Made by a program: the position numbers and the translations under genes
Assembly: GCA_003342815.1 (NCBI GenBank)
Contig: PTEX01000004.1
Span: forward strand, 496,001 to 560,000
Source: Eudromia elegans
Taxonomy: Eukaryota > Chordata > Aves > Tinamiformes > Tinamidae
Direction: 5' to 3'
DNA: 64,000 bases
The notes under the pieces: model-generated
The model's database searches: none
What the model saw: only the letters and a program-made list of their open reading frames with translations
What the model was told of the DNA's origin: nothing
In this document: one piece after another, positions 54,361 through 64,000 of the stretch
How positions within the stretch are numbered: position 1 is the first letter of the stretch
Layout: each line of letters starts with the position of its first letter

Positions 54361-55149
54361 AATAAGATCATGTCTAATTTTGGCCTCAAACTGTCAAGCC
54401 ACACTCACTTACTATAATTCATATGTATTCAGAAGTTTTTGGAGAAGAAACAAGCAGTGTTTCTTCTAACACCAGCATTGTGAAGGATGGAGACCATCAG
54501 ATTCAAAACCTCTGTGAAGTGGCTTAATTTCATTAGCAAAATTGTACAGAGTTGTAATGGTGTAAGATGAGCGATGCACTGAACAGTTTTGGAAGGGTTA
54601 TAACTAGGCGAGGGTCTTCAGAAAGTGATGCAGTAATTGGAATACTGCTTACTGATAGAAAATGTTGAGGAACCTCTGCCAAGCTTCAGTTCTTGAAAAT
54701 ATCTATGTTCCTAATTATTAGGAATGGTAGTAAGGTGGTAATTGTCTGCTGCAGTGAATCCTTTCCTGCAGCTAAATCATGTTAATCCACATTCTCAAAG
54801 AGAATGAGACACCTCCGAGCAGGAAAGAAGCAAAGAAAGATGTCATTCTCTCTTTTTTAATTGGCTTGGAGCATCTAGGTCTGCATCATGAGTGTGTGTG
54901 TGCTGGGAGCTGCCCCTTGCAAAACAGAGCAGTAGGAATGCAAAGAGCTCAGCCTGAGAATGGGTGATGTGAGCTCGTGGGTCAGAACTGGAGGGCAGGC
55001 CAACACAGGCAAGGTAGCAGTGGTTTCTGCTACAAAGCACATAATCAAGAAAGAAAAGCAGAGGAGACTTTCTTCAGACAACAGGAAGCCTCACATTCAC
55101 AAGCCTTGGTCTTCATGGGAACTTAAACTGCCCCAATATTAACTAGAAG

Positions 55150-55860
55150 TCAAGCTAGCAAAGTACAAGAACTAGAGATTTCTGGAATGCACTGATGATA
55201 ACCTCCTGACAGAGGTGATTAAGGAGATGATGAGAGGAGATGATCTGCAGGACCTGATACTTACAAGCAACAAAGAAAAGAAAGAATTGATTGGGAGTAT
55301 GAAGGTCTGGGGTGGCTTTGGTGGTAATGGCTATGAGTGGAGTTCAGGATCCTGAAAGAAGGGAACAAGGCGAGAGAAGGGCTCCAGAAGAGCTGACTTG
55401 ATTTACAAGGATAACCTCCTTCAAGCTCAAGCACGGTCTATCTTGATGGGCAGCAAAGCCTCCTCCTAAGAGCCATTTCCAAATAGATTAAGGACAAGAA
55501 GGTGATGGGAGCAGTTAGTGTGGCTTTATGAAAGAGAAATCATGCTTGAACCTTCTACAATGAAATGACTGACTCAGGGGGTAAGGGCAGAGCAGTGCCT
55601 ATGGTATATCTTGACTTTAGCAAAGCTTTCAACAGTGTCCCATAGCAACTGATGAAATGTAAGCTCTATAAATGACCAGTGATGTGGCCTGAAAACTAGA
55701 TGAATTGTTGGGCTCAAAGAGGTCCAGCTGAAGGTAAATCAATAGCAGAAATTGTTTTAGAAATTTATTTTAACATCTTCATTGATGGCCTGTACAAGGA
55801 GACAGTGTGTGCCCTGATTTAACTTTGCAGACAATACAAAACTGGAAATATACAAAACTG
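55150..55860 (+). mobile_element. Decayed CR1-type LINE fragment (endonuclease end to reverse transcriptase)
   Basis: Translated pieces on the plus strand follow the order of CR1 ORF2. The end of the endonuclease domain, LLTEVIKE...DLILTSNKE...LIGSMKV, lies at about 55200-55320. The linker piece DLIYKDNLLQAQARSIL is near 55400-55445. The reverse transcriptase A-motif VYLDFSKAFNSVP is at 55603-55644, then NIFIDGL near 55772 and the C-motif box as FADNTKL at 55824-55844. The usual CR1 forms are SKAFD and FADDTKL, so both catalytic aspartates visible here are replaced by Asn. Stops, frame changes and internal deletions mean it is dead. CR1 is the dominant LINE of birds and other sauropsids. The 5' and 3' ends are not clear. 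Confidence 0.85.
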
Positions 55861-55892
55861 GGAAATACACAAACTGGGAAAATACAAAACTC
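55833..55892 (+). repeat. Short imperfect tandem repeat at the CR1 fragment end
   Basis: Three to four copies of a unit close to CAAAACTGGGAAATA (15-18 bases) follow each other, starting inside the FADNTKL codons of the CR1 remnant. They probably arose by local slippage after insertion. Confidence 0.6.
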
Positions 55893-56669
55893 CTCCCTCA
55901 AGGGATTCAGTTGCTGCTACACAACGCGTATAGACTTGTGACCCCAGGAGAAGCATCCATCCAGAATCCCGTAAACATCCCAGGAAAGCTCTATGCTTCA
56001 AAGGGACACTGAAAACAGGCAGCACCTGAGGAAGAGCACACTACGTCAGTGCCTTGGTGTGAAGACACAGAGAGCTAAGCAAAAGGGAAATACCAAGGAC
56101 TGGCCAACCCCTAAACCTACCACTCAGGTACCTCGCACTGGTCTGCTGCAAAGCAGGCCTCTGCCTATGGACCTTGACCTATTGAGAACCTTCTCTTGGT
56201 TAAAACGCCCAGGTTTTTGCTTTCAAAAGCTGAGTGATGCTTGAGGCTTTTTCTTTGGAAATAGAGTCATTGAAAGAGGCAAGTTTGTTTATCTGTTTGT
56301 TTATCTGTTTGTTTAACACAACAGGTTAGAGGTAAAAACATTCAATCATCAGGTGCAATTCTGTCTTTTACCTCAGGTCATTGAAATCCCTATTGCAAAA
56401 CCTGCTTAATTACCCATTGAAGTGTGGGGGAGAATGGTTTGGAGTATTTGGAGGCAGAGCCCACACTCCAATAGAGTTTGAGTTCCTGTGAAGAAAAGAG
56501 TTAAAGATATACTGGACTACAGAAAAAACCACAAATGTAGACCTGATTCTGCACTAGTGGTTAGACACTCACCTGGGATAGGGGAATAACTGTGTTCAGA
56601 GACTACTTTTCACTTTGAAAAAGCTGGAATATCCCTTAAGCCTTGTAAATAAAAACCCAGCAACATCCA
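55893..56669. other. Spacer between the CR1 remnant and the NRXN3 poly(A) site
   Basis: About 0.8 kb. It contains the 12-base tandem repeat at 56282. The first 300 bases after the CR1 box may be further CR1 sequence too diverged to recognise. The 83-codon plus-strand frame 55993-56244 has no recognisable features. Confidence 0.6.
56282..56316 (+). repeat. 12-base tandem repeat (TTTGTTTATCTG)n
   Basis: Nearly three copies of TTTGTTTATCTG. It contains TGTTTA/TTGTTTA cores typical of forkhead-factor sites, but simple repetition is explanation enough. It lies just beyond the inferred NRXN3 poly(A) site. Confidence 0.85.
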
Positions 56670-56687
56670 GGGATTTGGGAAGAACAT

Positions 56688-56693
56688 TTTATT
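56688..56693 (-). terminator. NRXN3: Candidate distal NRXN3 poly(A) signal
   Basis: On the minus strand GCAATAAAATG is followed about 25-45 bases downstream by GGATGTTGCTGGGTTTTTA, a GT/T-rich element of the kind CstF binds. Cleavage would fall near 56665-56675. This is the only AATAAA in the 3' region that has both elements in good spacing, but no transcript evidence is available. Confidence 0.45.
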
Positions 56694-57141
56694 GCTAAGC
56701 ATATCTTTAAACAAAATGCAAATAAGAAAAGAAAAAGAATCAAAAAGGAAGAAGAAAAAGAAAGGGGAAAAATAGTAACATCACAATAACTCAAATAATA
56801 AAAATTCTTAATGTTGTCCATAAAACAACAGGGATATGGTAGAAGCCCACATACAGAAATGCACATGTTCCCAAAAACTGTCCAATAGAAACTTACACAA
56901 AAAAGGAAAGCTTTTTTCCTTAACTTAAAAAAGGAAAGCAAAAAGGAAAGGAAGAAAGAAAGCAGGAAATCATTTCACAAGACTCCAAGACTCCAAGAAC
57001 AGCAATCTTTTACAGACATCAAGATATAACCAACTTTATATAGGTTCAGCCAGTTAAATCATCTAAAATCGTGCTTTCATACCTTTTTAAAACCTGTCTT
57101 TTTTAGTATAAAAAATAAAAAAGGAAAAGAAAAGCTCAACC

Positions 57142-57185
57142 TCGCACGCACGCACACGCACCGCACACGCGCACATACACACACT
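57142..57185 (+). repeat. NRXN3: CA/CG-rich alternating run in the NRXN3 3' UTR
   Basis: GCACGCACGCACACGCACCGCACACGC-type sequence, then CACATACACACAC (shown in parts). On the transcript this is a GU-rich purine/pyrimidine alternation. It stands out because it keeps several CpGs in an AT-rich UTR. Confidence 0.85.
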
Positions 57186-57878
57186 GAAAATTTCTGTCAA
57201 CAGGAAAGCATCTTCTCTGTGTGAGAAGGATGCTTTTTTGAATTGAAGTTCCCATGTGCGTGTGTGTATTTGATGACACTTCTTCAAAGTCAAATATTCA
57301 TGCGACTTATAAACACCAGCAAGAGTAGATTTCTAAACCTAAACAGCTGATTAGTTTTCATCTGTATACAGAAAAAGTGTACATTTCTGATATTCCAGAG
57401 TTCTCAATCCACCTCATTTTGTTGTTTTCCTCTCTGCCTCTCTCTCGCCCTTCTTTGCTCTTTTGCACATGATAGGCATGGCCATCACACTACCTGGCTC
57501 TTGTACTGTACAGTAAGATCATTCTTTTCACAATAACTGGGAAAAAGTGGAAACCAAACAGTCAAATTGAGTAAGTTAAATAAAAACAAAAGATCCAAAT
57601 TTAACCATAAAACAGTATATACATCATCAGGGCATCCATATAGAAATTATACTAGCAAAAAAAGTAGTAAAATATGTAAACAAAATTTCAGATTTTTTTT
57701 TTTGACACAGGTAACTGTGACAAAGCTAAAACACACACGCTTTTACATTTTAAGGTTTGCTTTTGTCATTTGTTTCTTTTTACTCTGTTCTTCCTGAACA
57801 TTCTCATTCCATATTAAGACCATAACAGAATTTCTGTTCCAGTCGTCCCATCAAACATACCATGATAAATATATCTGT

Positions 57879-57912
57879 GTGTATATATATATATATAATA
57901 ATATTATTATTA
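57879..57912 (+). repeat. NRXN3: (TA)n plus ATT run in the NRXN3 3' UTR
   Basis: GTGTATATATATATATATAA followed by TAATATTATTATTAA. Compound microsatellite within the inferred UTR. Confidence 0.9.
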
Positions 57913-59324
57913 AATTCTTTTTTTCATTATTATTTTTGTGTGTCACAGCAGCTTTATTTTCTTTCATATAAAAGGGAAGGTAGATTAGGGCAAATGGAAA
58001 GACAGAGATGATCTGATATGTCAAGCTACAAAATTAAAATATTACATATGAAAACAGTATGTCAAAAAATTAATGTATTTTTCATTTTGCATTCTTTTAC
58101 AAGTGTTTAGCTCATCTTACGTTTATGGGTCTTGTCACAAGTTGAACTCTAATGGTGTCTTTCTGATCTCTTTATTAAACTGATTTATTATTATGCTTTG
58201 CATGCATTGCAATCAGTCACAGAACCAGAACCAGAGAAAGGCTCCTTTATTTCTGCATAGCATATTCAGCTCAGAATGATGAACCACTTTTTTTCTAAGC
58301 ATTCTTTTTTTAAGTCTTGAAATCCTCTTAAGTTTGGCTGTGCTAATGCATACTAAGTGATATTTTCAAATAAAGCCAATGATCTTCATCAGAACAGACC
58401 CAAAACCATCTCTTCTTCAGTTCAATTGCAAATACTGGAGCCAGATCCAAGGGGACCAGCTCTCCATAACAATTTTCTTCACCACCACCCATCATACACT
58501 TTCACTGTGTTGTTAGCAAACAACTTACTGTAAGACGACGTATTCTAGAGACAACACAACCAGATATGCAGAGTAAACACCATGGGTAGCTTTTGAGTTC
58601 ATATATGGCAATAGTCTCTCTTTATTTATTATGTGGGGTTTTTTTCCGAGATTTCTTCTCAATTCATGTCAAGGTTCACTCTGCCCCCCAAACATTGTTC
58701 CTCTCCACCCTACCCTCCCACACCCAAAAGTAAACAAAGCAAAACAAAAAACAATCCAAGAAACCAAACCAAACCAAACCAAAAGCCAACAATCTCCAAA
58801 ATCATTTATTCCCCTCCTCCAATCTCGAAAAATTATGTATGCTGGACAAGGCCAGATCAGTTTGTTCAATATTTTTTTTGTTTATAGTGTTTATACTTTT
58901 TCTTTCTCCTGCTTTTTTTTTACTTTTAATAAGTAAACTGAAAAATTATCGATACAGTCAGGAACCACGAACATTGTTAAAGACTCACTTGGAGATATGA
59001 AACAAGTAAGCCATGAAGTCTTCTACCTTTGCAGAGAGTTCAGCGGAGGAGGAGATTTGGAGATGTCCAAGTCCGCTAACAGGGTAGAGTTGTTCGCGCC
59101 ATCTCCAGAACGCTAAGTGTGCTTTATACATTAGGGTACATTAGGGTAGAGTTTGCTGACTTCAAGCGATGACTGAGACATTAACAGTCACTGCTGACAT
59201 TTTTTTTTCCCAATACTTTTTCCCACAAACGATATCTCCCAATCTCGTTCGCTGTAATGGTTCTGATATTTCAATTAAATCTCATTAAGTATTTATATAT
59301 TTATATATAAATAAGTATTCTTTT

Positions 59325-59626
59325 TTACACATAATACTCTTTGTCCTTGTTTTTCTGTTTCTTGTGGCCGCTCTTTGAGCTCTGCTGCTTCTCCTTCACG
59401 AGCGTGCCGTTGCTCTGGGCCGAGTTGCTGATGTAGTTCCGCGTCTCGTCCACCTGATAGGAGCCCTCGTCCCTGTTCCTGTACTTGTACATGGCGTACA
59501 GGAGGATGAGGATGCAGAGGGCGGCAGCAGCCACAATGCCGACGACCATCCCCGTTGTGCTGCTCGACTCACGGACCACCTCTGAGGCCCCCGGAACCCG
59601 TCTGATTCCTGGCTCCGTGGGGTTTG
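59325..59626 (-). other. NRXN3: Short form of the terminal exon from an internal acceptor (splice site 5)
   Basis: Inside the exon the minus strand reads GTGCCCACAG then CAAACCCCACGG, an AG acceptor at 59628-59627 with exon start 59626. Using it leaves 302 bases: 2 bases that complete a codon, 99 codons and the stop. The codon phase is the same as at the 60250 acceptor. A donor exon ending in G gives GGA (Gly) at the distal site and GCA (Ala) here, so the product continues [11 protein letters not shown] into the same membrane anchor. This matches known short-stalk NRXN3 isoforms. It removes 208 stalk residues. Usage in this species is inferred. Confidence 0.75.
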
Positions 59627-60250
59627 CTGTGGGCACATTACGGAACATGGGGGAAGTGATTAGCGGGCTCTTCAGCTTTGTGCTGTCTAGCTCATAGGCA
59701 GTGGGTAACGGAAGCAAGACTATGTCAGGCTGGGGTCTGAGCTCACGATTATTCATTTTGCCGGCTGGCAATTTGGGTACCATCCCAGTCGAGGACGAAG
59801 CTGTGGAGCGGATCAGCTCAGGGGACAAAGACGTGGTAGTAGTCCTACCAGTTTCGGAGACTTTGTTAGGTCTAAAGTCCTTGGATTCCCACTTGGGTGC
59901 GTGTGCTTTGTAGCCACCTTCGAAGATTGAAGTGGAAAGACTCTTATCTGTTACCAAGGAGAAGGTGGTGTAAAAATCTTCATCATCAGTAGGGGGTAGG
60001 TTAGAGTCAAAGGTTTCCCCTGAGCCATACCCAGATATCACCAAGCCATCATCATCACAACCATCGCTGCCTTGGTCCGACAAGCAAGGTAACCCCGCCT
60101 CAGAGGTCATGGACAGGGAATCTTTGGTGGTCTCAATAATGGTGAGGAGGGGGCGAAAGGTAGGGGGAAGTGTAATGAAAGGTGCACGAGTAGCAATAGG
60201 AGGGATATCTAAAGGGTCTTCTACAAGTAGTGGGATAACTAATTCACCTC
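59325..60250 (-). CDS. NRXN3: Neurexin-3, last coding exon (stalk, transmembrane helix, cytoplasmic tail)
   Basis: This is the C-terminal exon of a presynaptic adhesion receptor that binds neuroligins, LRRTMs and cerebellins across the synapse. Two bases complete a split Gly codon; 307 codons and a TAA stop follow. In order it encodes an extracellular stalk starting [14 protein letters not shown], a Ser/Thr-rich linker, a transmembrane helix of about 22 residues ([15 protein letters not shown]..., bases 59487-59552), and a tail of about 53 residues. The tail has a juxtamembrane [11 protein letters not shown] segment, the region known in neurexins to bind protein 4.1, and ends in EYYV, the class II PDZ ligand for CASK/Mint/syntenin. 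The tail wording QVDETRN and [18 protein letters not shown] fits NRXN3 rather than NRXN1, which has HVDESRN and SSAKSSNKNKK. The laminin-G/EGF exons and the promoters lie beyond 64000. All alpha and beta isoforms that end in the membrane anchor would use this exon. Confidence 0.96.
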
Positions 60251-60290
60251 CTGGGACGGAAAAGAGAGAGAGAAAAAAAAAGTATTAGTA
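60251..60290 (-). other. NRXN3: 3' splice site of the NRXN3 terminal exon
   Basis: Read on the minus strand, a run of T followed by TCTCTCTCTTTTCCGTC leads into CAG at 60253-60251, with exon sequence GAGGTGAATTAG beginning at 60250. This is a strong polypyrimidine tract and acceptor. The first two exon bases (GA) complete a codon whose first G must come from the preceding exon, which fits the known NRXN3 junction ending CEPSTG. Confidence 0.9.
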
Positions 60291-63200
60291 CATTTTAATG
60301 GCAACGGATGGTTTTAAACTCACTTCTTAGCTCAAGGGCAATACATGCTTTGAGTATAATGCAAAAGTGTCAGGGAGCCAGACTTCTTGTCATCACTACA
60401 CTACCAACATACTTCCCAGGGGTTTCCCTTCACTCTTTCCTCCCATCTCTTTTAATCCACATACAGTGAAAAACTCTGAAATTTTGGGGACCCAAGGTTT
60501 TTGAGTTTGAAGATACTCTCAAGTGACTCAGAGAATATTGATTTTTAGCACCTGGTTATAAGACTGAATTGCTTCAAACCTTCATATAGCAATATTCTCG
60601 TAGATCGATTTTATTGCTTATCTTACCAGTTTTTCCTCTTCTGCTTCTTTTCATGTAATAAAATGTTGGCATTTCTTCACTGCTGTTCAAGTCTGCTTTC
60701 CTTCTGTAGCAATTTCTATGAAGTCTTTTCCCAATCAATCTTGCCTTCTTGACTGCTGCGTGGTTTTTAAACCATGGGAAGGTTCATGAAAGCGAGGGAT
60801 GGAATAACAACCGATACTCACTGGGGTCCACAAAGGTATAGGCCTTTACTCAGAATTTGTTCACATCTTTTTAATCTTTACCATCCGGTTCTACACTGGG
60901 CATACTCCTTTCCTTTCACCTTCTTCAGCTTCTAATGCACTATCCACCAACTTGATCTTCAATTCTTTTCTCTTGCTGTTATGTGGGTAAAAATTGTGAT
61001 AGACTTTGTTGCTGTTTGTGATAAAAGCAAAGACTGTGATGACCCAAATCAGTGCTTGAGTCCCGGACTGTACTGCAGATGTTGCTTTCACATCTACTGT
61101 CATTTTTTGATATGCACATAGCTATGGAAGCAAATAAATTATTTTAATCTACGTTCAGACTGCATAATCTTCTAATGACATAGAGGCTGCAGACATTTCT
61201 TTAAAGATGAGCTGTGCTGCTATTGAAAGTTTTGTGTAAATTTTCACTCAGGTCATTTTTCTTTGGTCACTCACATAAGCCAGTTATTTAAATACAAACT
61301 GAGGGCTTTATATTACACCACGTCTACTCATCTAGATCTATAGGAATAGAGTGCAGCTCAGTTCAAGATGTTTCTAATGCACAGGAAATTTTGATTTATA
61401 CTCTAAACTGTTTAAGTAAAAAGAGCAAAAGGAATTTCAGCGTCTATCTAAATAAGTAATTCTAGATTTGACTTATGCATTAATAATTGCCAATGAATAG
61501 TCTGACATTGTAGTGACTGCTGAATGGCGTCAGGGTCAAAACTCTGCTCTCCCTAATCTACACTGTATATTACATGGACTCATTTCTTACTGAATACTCC
61601 CACCAAGGCCCATGGGAATTTTATAAAGAATATGCCTCTAAAATCATAATCTCATGCTAAATATATTTGAAGAGCAATACATTTGTACAAATTACATATT
61701 GAGAATAGCAATAGGATACTGAAAAAGTACTTAACAGCTTGATTAAATCTGGATGGCTTAACTGGCACTATTGCTTATTCTTATCCCTGATGAGAAACTG
61801 AGTGCTGACACAGTTTAATCATTTGAAATAGTCAGTTTTAACTCAGAGATACCAGGCTAGAAATTAGGCCAAACGAGCAATGTGGCACTTCAGCAGTCTC
61901 TTAACATACTTTCATGCGTCATACTTTCATGATACTGAACAGAGGAGGAAAAAAGAGGAGCAAATATCAGACATGTAAAATAATGCCAGTCTCTAAGCTG
62001 TTTTCTGTGAAATGCAGAAACTTGAACACGTCATGTGATTTACATACATCCCAAAGTCCTGTCTACGTAGGACATCTATAATCTAGGCAAAGAGGTGACT
62101 TCAGAATAAACTCGGTGTATGACTCAGTGGGGATGACCACCTGTAAGTCTGAAAAGAATGAAGAGATTAATTGAATTTTGGTGTAGATCAAATTGAATTG
62201 AATTTCTATTGTAGGTAAGTCCCAGAAAGTGCAGGATAGTGTCCCTTTAAGAGATTTTGAGTTTGGCAGTTTTTAATTGCTTAGTTAAAGCTTTGAAGTG
62301 ATTTTGTTATTAACATCCATTATATTAGCACATGACAGTTCTCTGCAGTTGATCTGCTACTCACTGGGGCAATATTGGGGCCGTTTTCTTCCAAAAAGCA
62401 TTTTTTGGGGCCCAGTTTACTAGCAATTTCCTAGATTTGACTTCAAGAAATTGTTAATGCCCTGCAACTACTATAAAGATTTTTCTTTAGCCTCCATTTC
62501 CATTTGCTATGTAGCTTGCTTGAGAAATAGGCAATCCTTCTGCAGTTTTTGTTGCTCTTCATTTCATGAACCAATAACCAAAAATACTGCAGTAACTATA
62601 AAACGATTGTGGCCTTCCTGAATGTCAAGAAAAGTTGATGGAACTGTTAGGGTAAGTGGAACTTCATGAAAGTGGTAGAGAGCAGTTTGCAGGTCTTATT
62701 CCAGTAAGTCTGCTGGATGGAAGACAGTAGACAGAATCAGATATGACTTTTAAAAAGCTTTAATCTCTCTTATGTGAGAAATAACTTTCATACCAGCCAT
62801 GTTCCGTCATCTTGGATTTCCTATACGATTATTAAATCTAATCTCCAGTTTTATTCCAGTGTCTAATGATATATACCATTGTTTGCCTGTACACTAAAGA
62901 AACAAAGAAGCTGTTAAAGGTCTTTCCTTGGGAATCATGTCTCTATCAATGAATTGACCTGTTACACTTAAGACAACATATCATTTGGGAGCAAGAGAGA
63001 GATGAGAGTAAGGGTGGCATTGATGCTAGCTTAATTTATTTTATTTATTCATTTATTTGTTTATTCATTTTTTCTCTAATGTATGAAACCATGAGACATA
63101 GGGAGAAAGTTGTGTGGGAGAAGTAGTTTAGAAAAAAAAATATCACATCTGATTTCTCTTTTATTGGTATTGAGGCATTTCGGCAAAACTCATAGTAAAC

Positions 63201-64000
63201 TAGAATCTCTCTGTCTAATACGATGTGTGCACAACTAATACTTCTCGGGGTACATGATTTATAACAGGAATTATAACACCTTTTTGAAATGGTATGATAA
63301 AATTTTCACTTGGTGTAAAAGAAATGTGTTATTTAAGGATTACAGAGAATGTAACTTCTGAAAAGCTCCCTGGAAAGTGAGAAGCATGATCATAGACATC
63401 TATGGAGAGAAGCAAGTGCAAATTTTCATAACACGTCTGGCAAAGAAGTCTCTTCCTGTACGATATTTCTACAAATAAGAGACACAAGAGGGAGTCTGAT
63501 GACAGGCAGATGATAAAGGTGTGGAGGAGGAGGATGCATCTTCCACAAAATGCCAGTGGAAACACCAGGAAGCTGCCTACAGGCAGCTGTCCTTTGATGG
63601 AGAAGTCTATTGCACATGTCCCCAGGTTGGTTTTAAGTGTAGGTGCTGATAGATTTTATAAGACAATGTAGGAATTGGTCTCTAAAAGATTCACCGTGAA
63701 GGCAGGTTCTTTAAAGAGATGAAAATTCAATAAAAAATTGAAAAAAAAAATTGAAATTGAATTGAATTGAAAAAAAATTGACCTCAGGAAAGTTTTATGT
63801 TTGCAGTTTTGACACTGAAATTTTCATTTTCTATCAGCGTCTCCTATTTTCAATCATGAAATTAGCCCTTTATCAATTTGGGGAAAAAAAAAAAAAGCAC
63901 AGCTTTTATTTCCAAACTTTCATGCTTAAAACAATGACATGCCTGTCATCCAAATTGGGCCTTGGCTTCAAACCACACATTCCTACTAGGCTTTGATTTT
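60254..64000 (-). other. NRXN3: Terminal intron of NRXN3 (3' part)
   Basis: About 3.75 kb upstream of the last exon, continuing past the window edge. I looked for the preceding neurexin exon (the acidic SDDEDF...CEPST stretch) and did not find it. The intron holds ordinary AT-rich sequence, a TTTA-type run at 63030-63072 and an A/AATTG-rich low-complexity stretch at 63727-63782. A 70-codon open frame at 60891-61103 on the minus strand is followed by many stops and is not called. Confidence 0.8.
63727..63782 (+). repeat. AATTG/A-rich low-complexity stretch in the intron
   Basis: Repeated TTGAA/AATTG units mixed with A runs. A related TTTA-type run lies at 63030-63072. No function is suggested. 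Confidence 0.85.

Larger units (their letters stand above)
42471..55149. other. Gene-free flank, fourth part
   Basis: A mosaic of AT-rich blocks and GC-rich patches at 44.45-44.6, 46.78-46.96, 47.69-47.8, 48.4-48.95 and 49.54-49.72 kb. It also holds a possible MIR (45.4 kb), a MIR (52.1 kb), a GT microsatellite (46754), a CTTT-rich run (50147-50175), a TGCA-rich run (43410-43442) and an AT-only stretch (54225). No coding gene, tRNA or other RNA gene is recognised. Confidence 0.7.
56670..59324 (-). other. NRXN3: NRXN3 3' untranslated region (extent inferred)
   Basis: About 2.65 kb of AT-rich sequence follows the TAA stop with no sustained frame. It includes AU-rich stretches with ATTTA pentamers directly after the stop, a GGTTT repeat (AAACC on plus, near 58765-58790), a TA/ATT run near 57880-57910, a GT-rich run on the mRNA strand (57142-57185) and pyrimidine/purine-rich tracts near 56700-56990. 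Several TTTATT hexamers on plus (AATAAA on the transcript), at 58805, 58621, 58246, 58171 and 57953, could give shorter ends. The left limit is set only by the best-looking poly(A) site, so it could be wrong by kilobases. Confidence 0.6.

Noticed and set aside
56282..56316. Forkhead-like TGTTTA sites
   Set aside because: They are a by-product of the 12-base tandem repeat.
56636..56941. 101-codon minus-strand frame
   Set aside because: It lies within the inferred NRXN3 3' UTR and is Phe/Leu/Ser-rich because of pyrimidine-rich DNA on that strand.
59396..59638. 80-codon minus-strand frame inside the NRXN3 exon
   Set aside because: It is a shadow in another frame of the GC-rich part of the coding exon.
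60891..61103. 70-codon minus-strand frame in the NRXN3 intron with a hydrophobic stretch (ALIWVITVFAFI)
   Set aside because: Stops follow in the same frame on the 3' side, there is no neurexin similarity and no splice sites bound it. A fragment of a processed pseudogene is possible, but I cannot name a parent.
1..64000. CRISPR arrays, bacterial operons, tRNA or rRNA genes, LTR retroviruses
   Set aside because: None was seen. The window is eukaryotic, and no paired long terminal repeats, primer-binding sites or clover-leaf genes could be recognised by eye.

Overview
The window is vertebrate nuclear DNA, most likely from a bird. It is AT-rich and mostly non-coding. It carries scattered old MIR (CORE-SINE) fragments and one decayed CR1 LINE, has no Alu/B1/L1-type repeats that I can recognise, and has an overall low repeat load. 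That combination is typical of avian genomes. A turtle or crocodilian cannot be excluded, and I cannot name the species.

The only protein-coding gene I can support is the 3' end of neurexin-3 (NRXN3), on the minus strand. Its last coding exon is at 59325-60250. It encodes the stalk, transmembrane helix and cytoplasmic tail, ends in the PDZ ligand EYYV, and is preceded by a clear 3' splice site. A second, phase-matched acceptor lies inside the exon (exon start 59626), as expected for splice site 5 of NRXN3. The 3' UTR runs left to about 56.67 kb, where an AATAAA hexamer is followed by a GT-rich stretch. The visible part of the upstream intron (60254-64000) holds no further exon that I can recognise.

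Everything to the left (1 to about 56.6 kb) is the gene-poor flank downstream of NRXN3. In other amniotes the next gene on that side is DIO2, and no trace of it is seen here. The flank holds: a CR1 fragment (55.15-55.86 kb, plus strand) with a mutated reverse-transcriptase active-site box; about seven degenerate MIR pieces; many mono-, di- and trinucleotide repeats, the largest an ATT array at 354-422; a CpG-rich island at 49.54-49.72 kb and a GC-rich block at 48.4-48.95 kb; and several AT-rich blocks dense in homeodomain-like TAATTA/TTAATTA cores that look like conserved non-coding elements (candidate enhancers). One of these contains a near-perfect RFX X-box. None of the long open frames in the flank looks like a real protein.

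I found no sign of a new biological system. The most useful points for follow-up are the splice-controlled stalk of NRXN3, which includes a candidate glycosaminoglycan attachment site, the CpG islet, and the candidate regulatory blocks.
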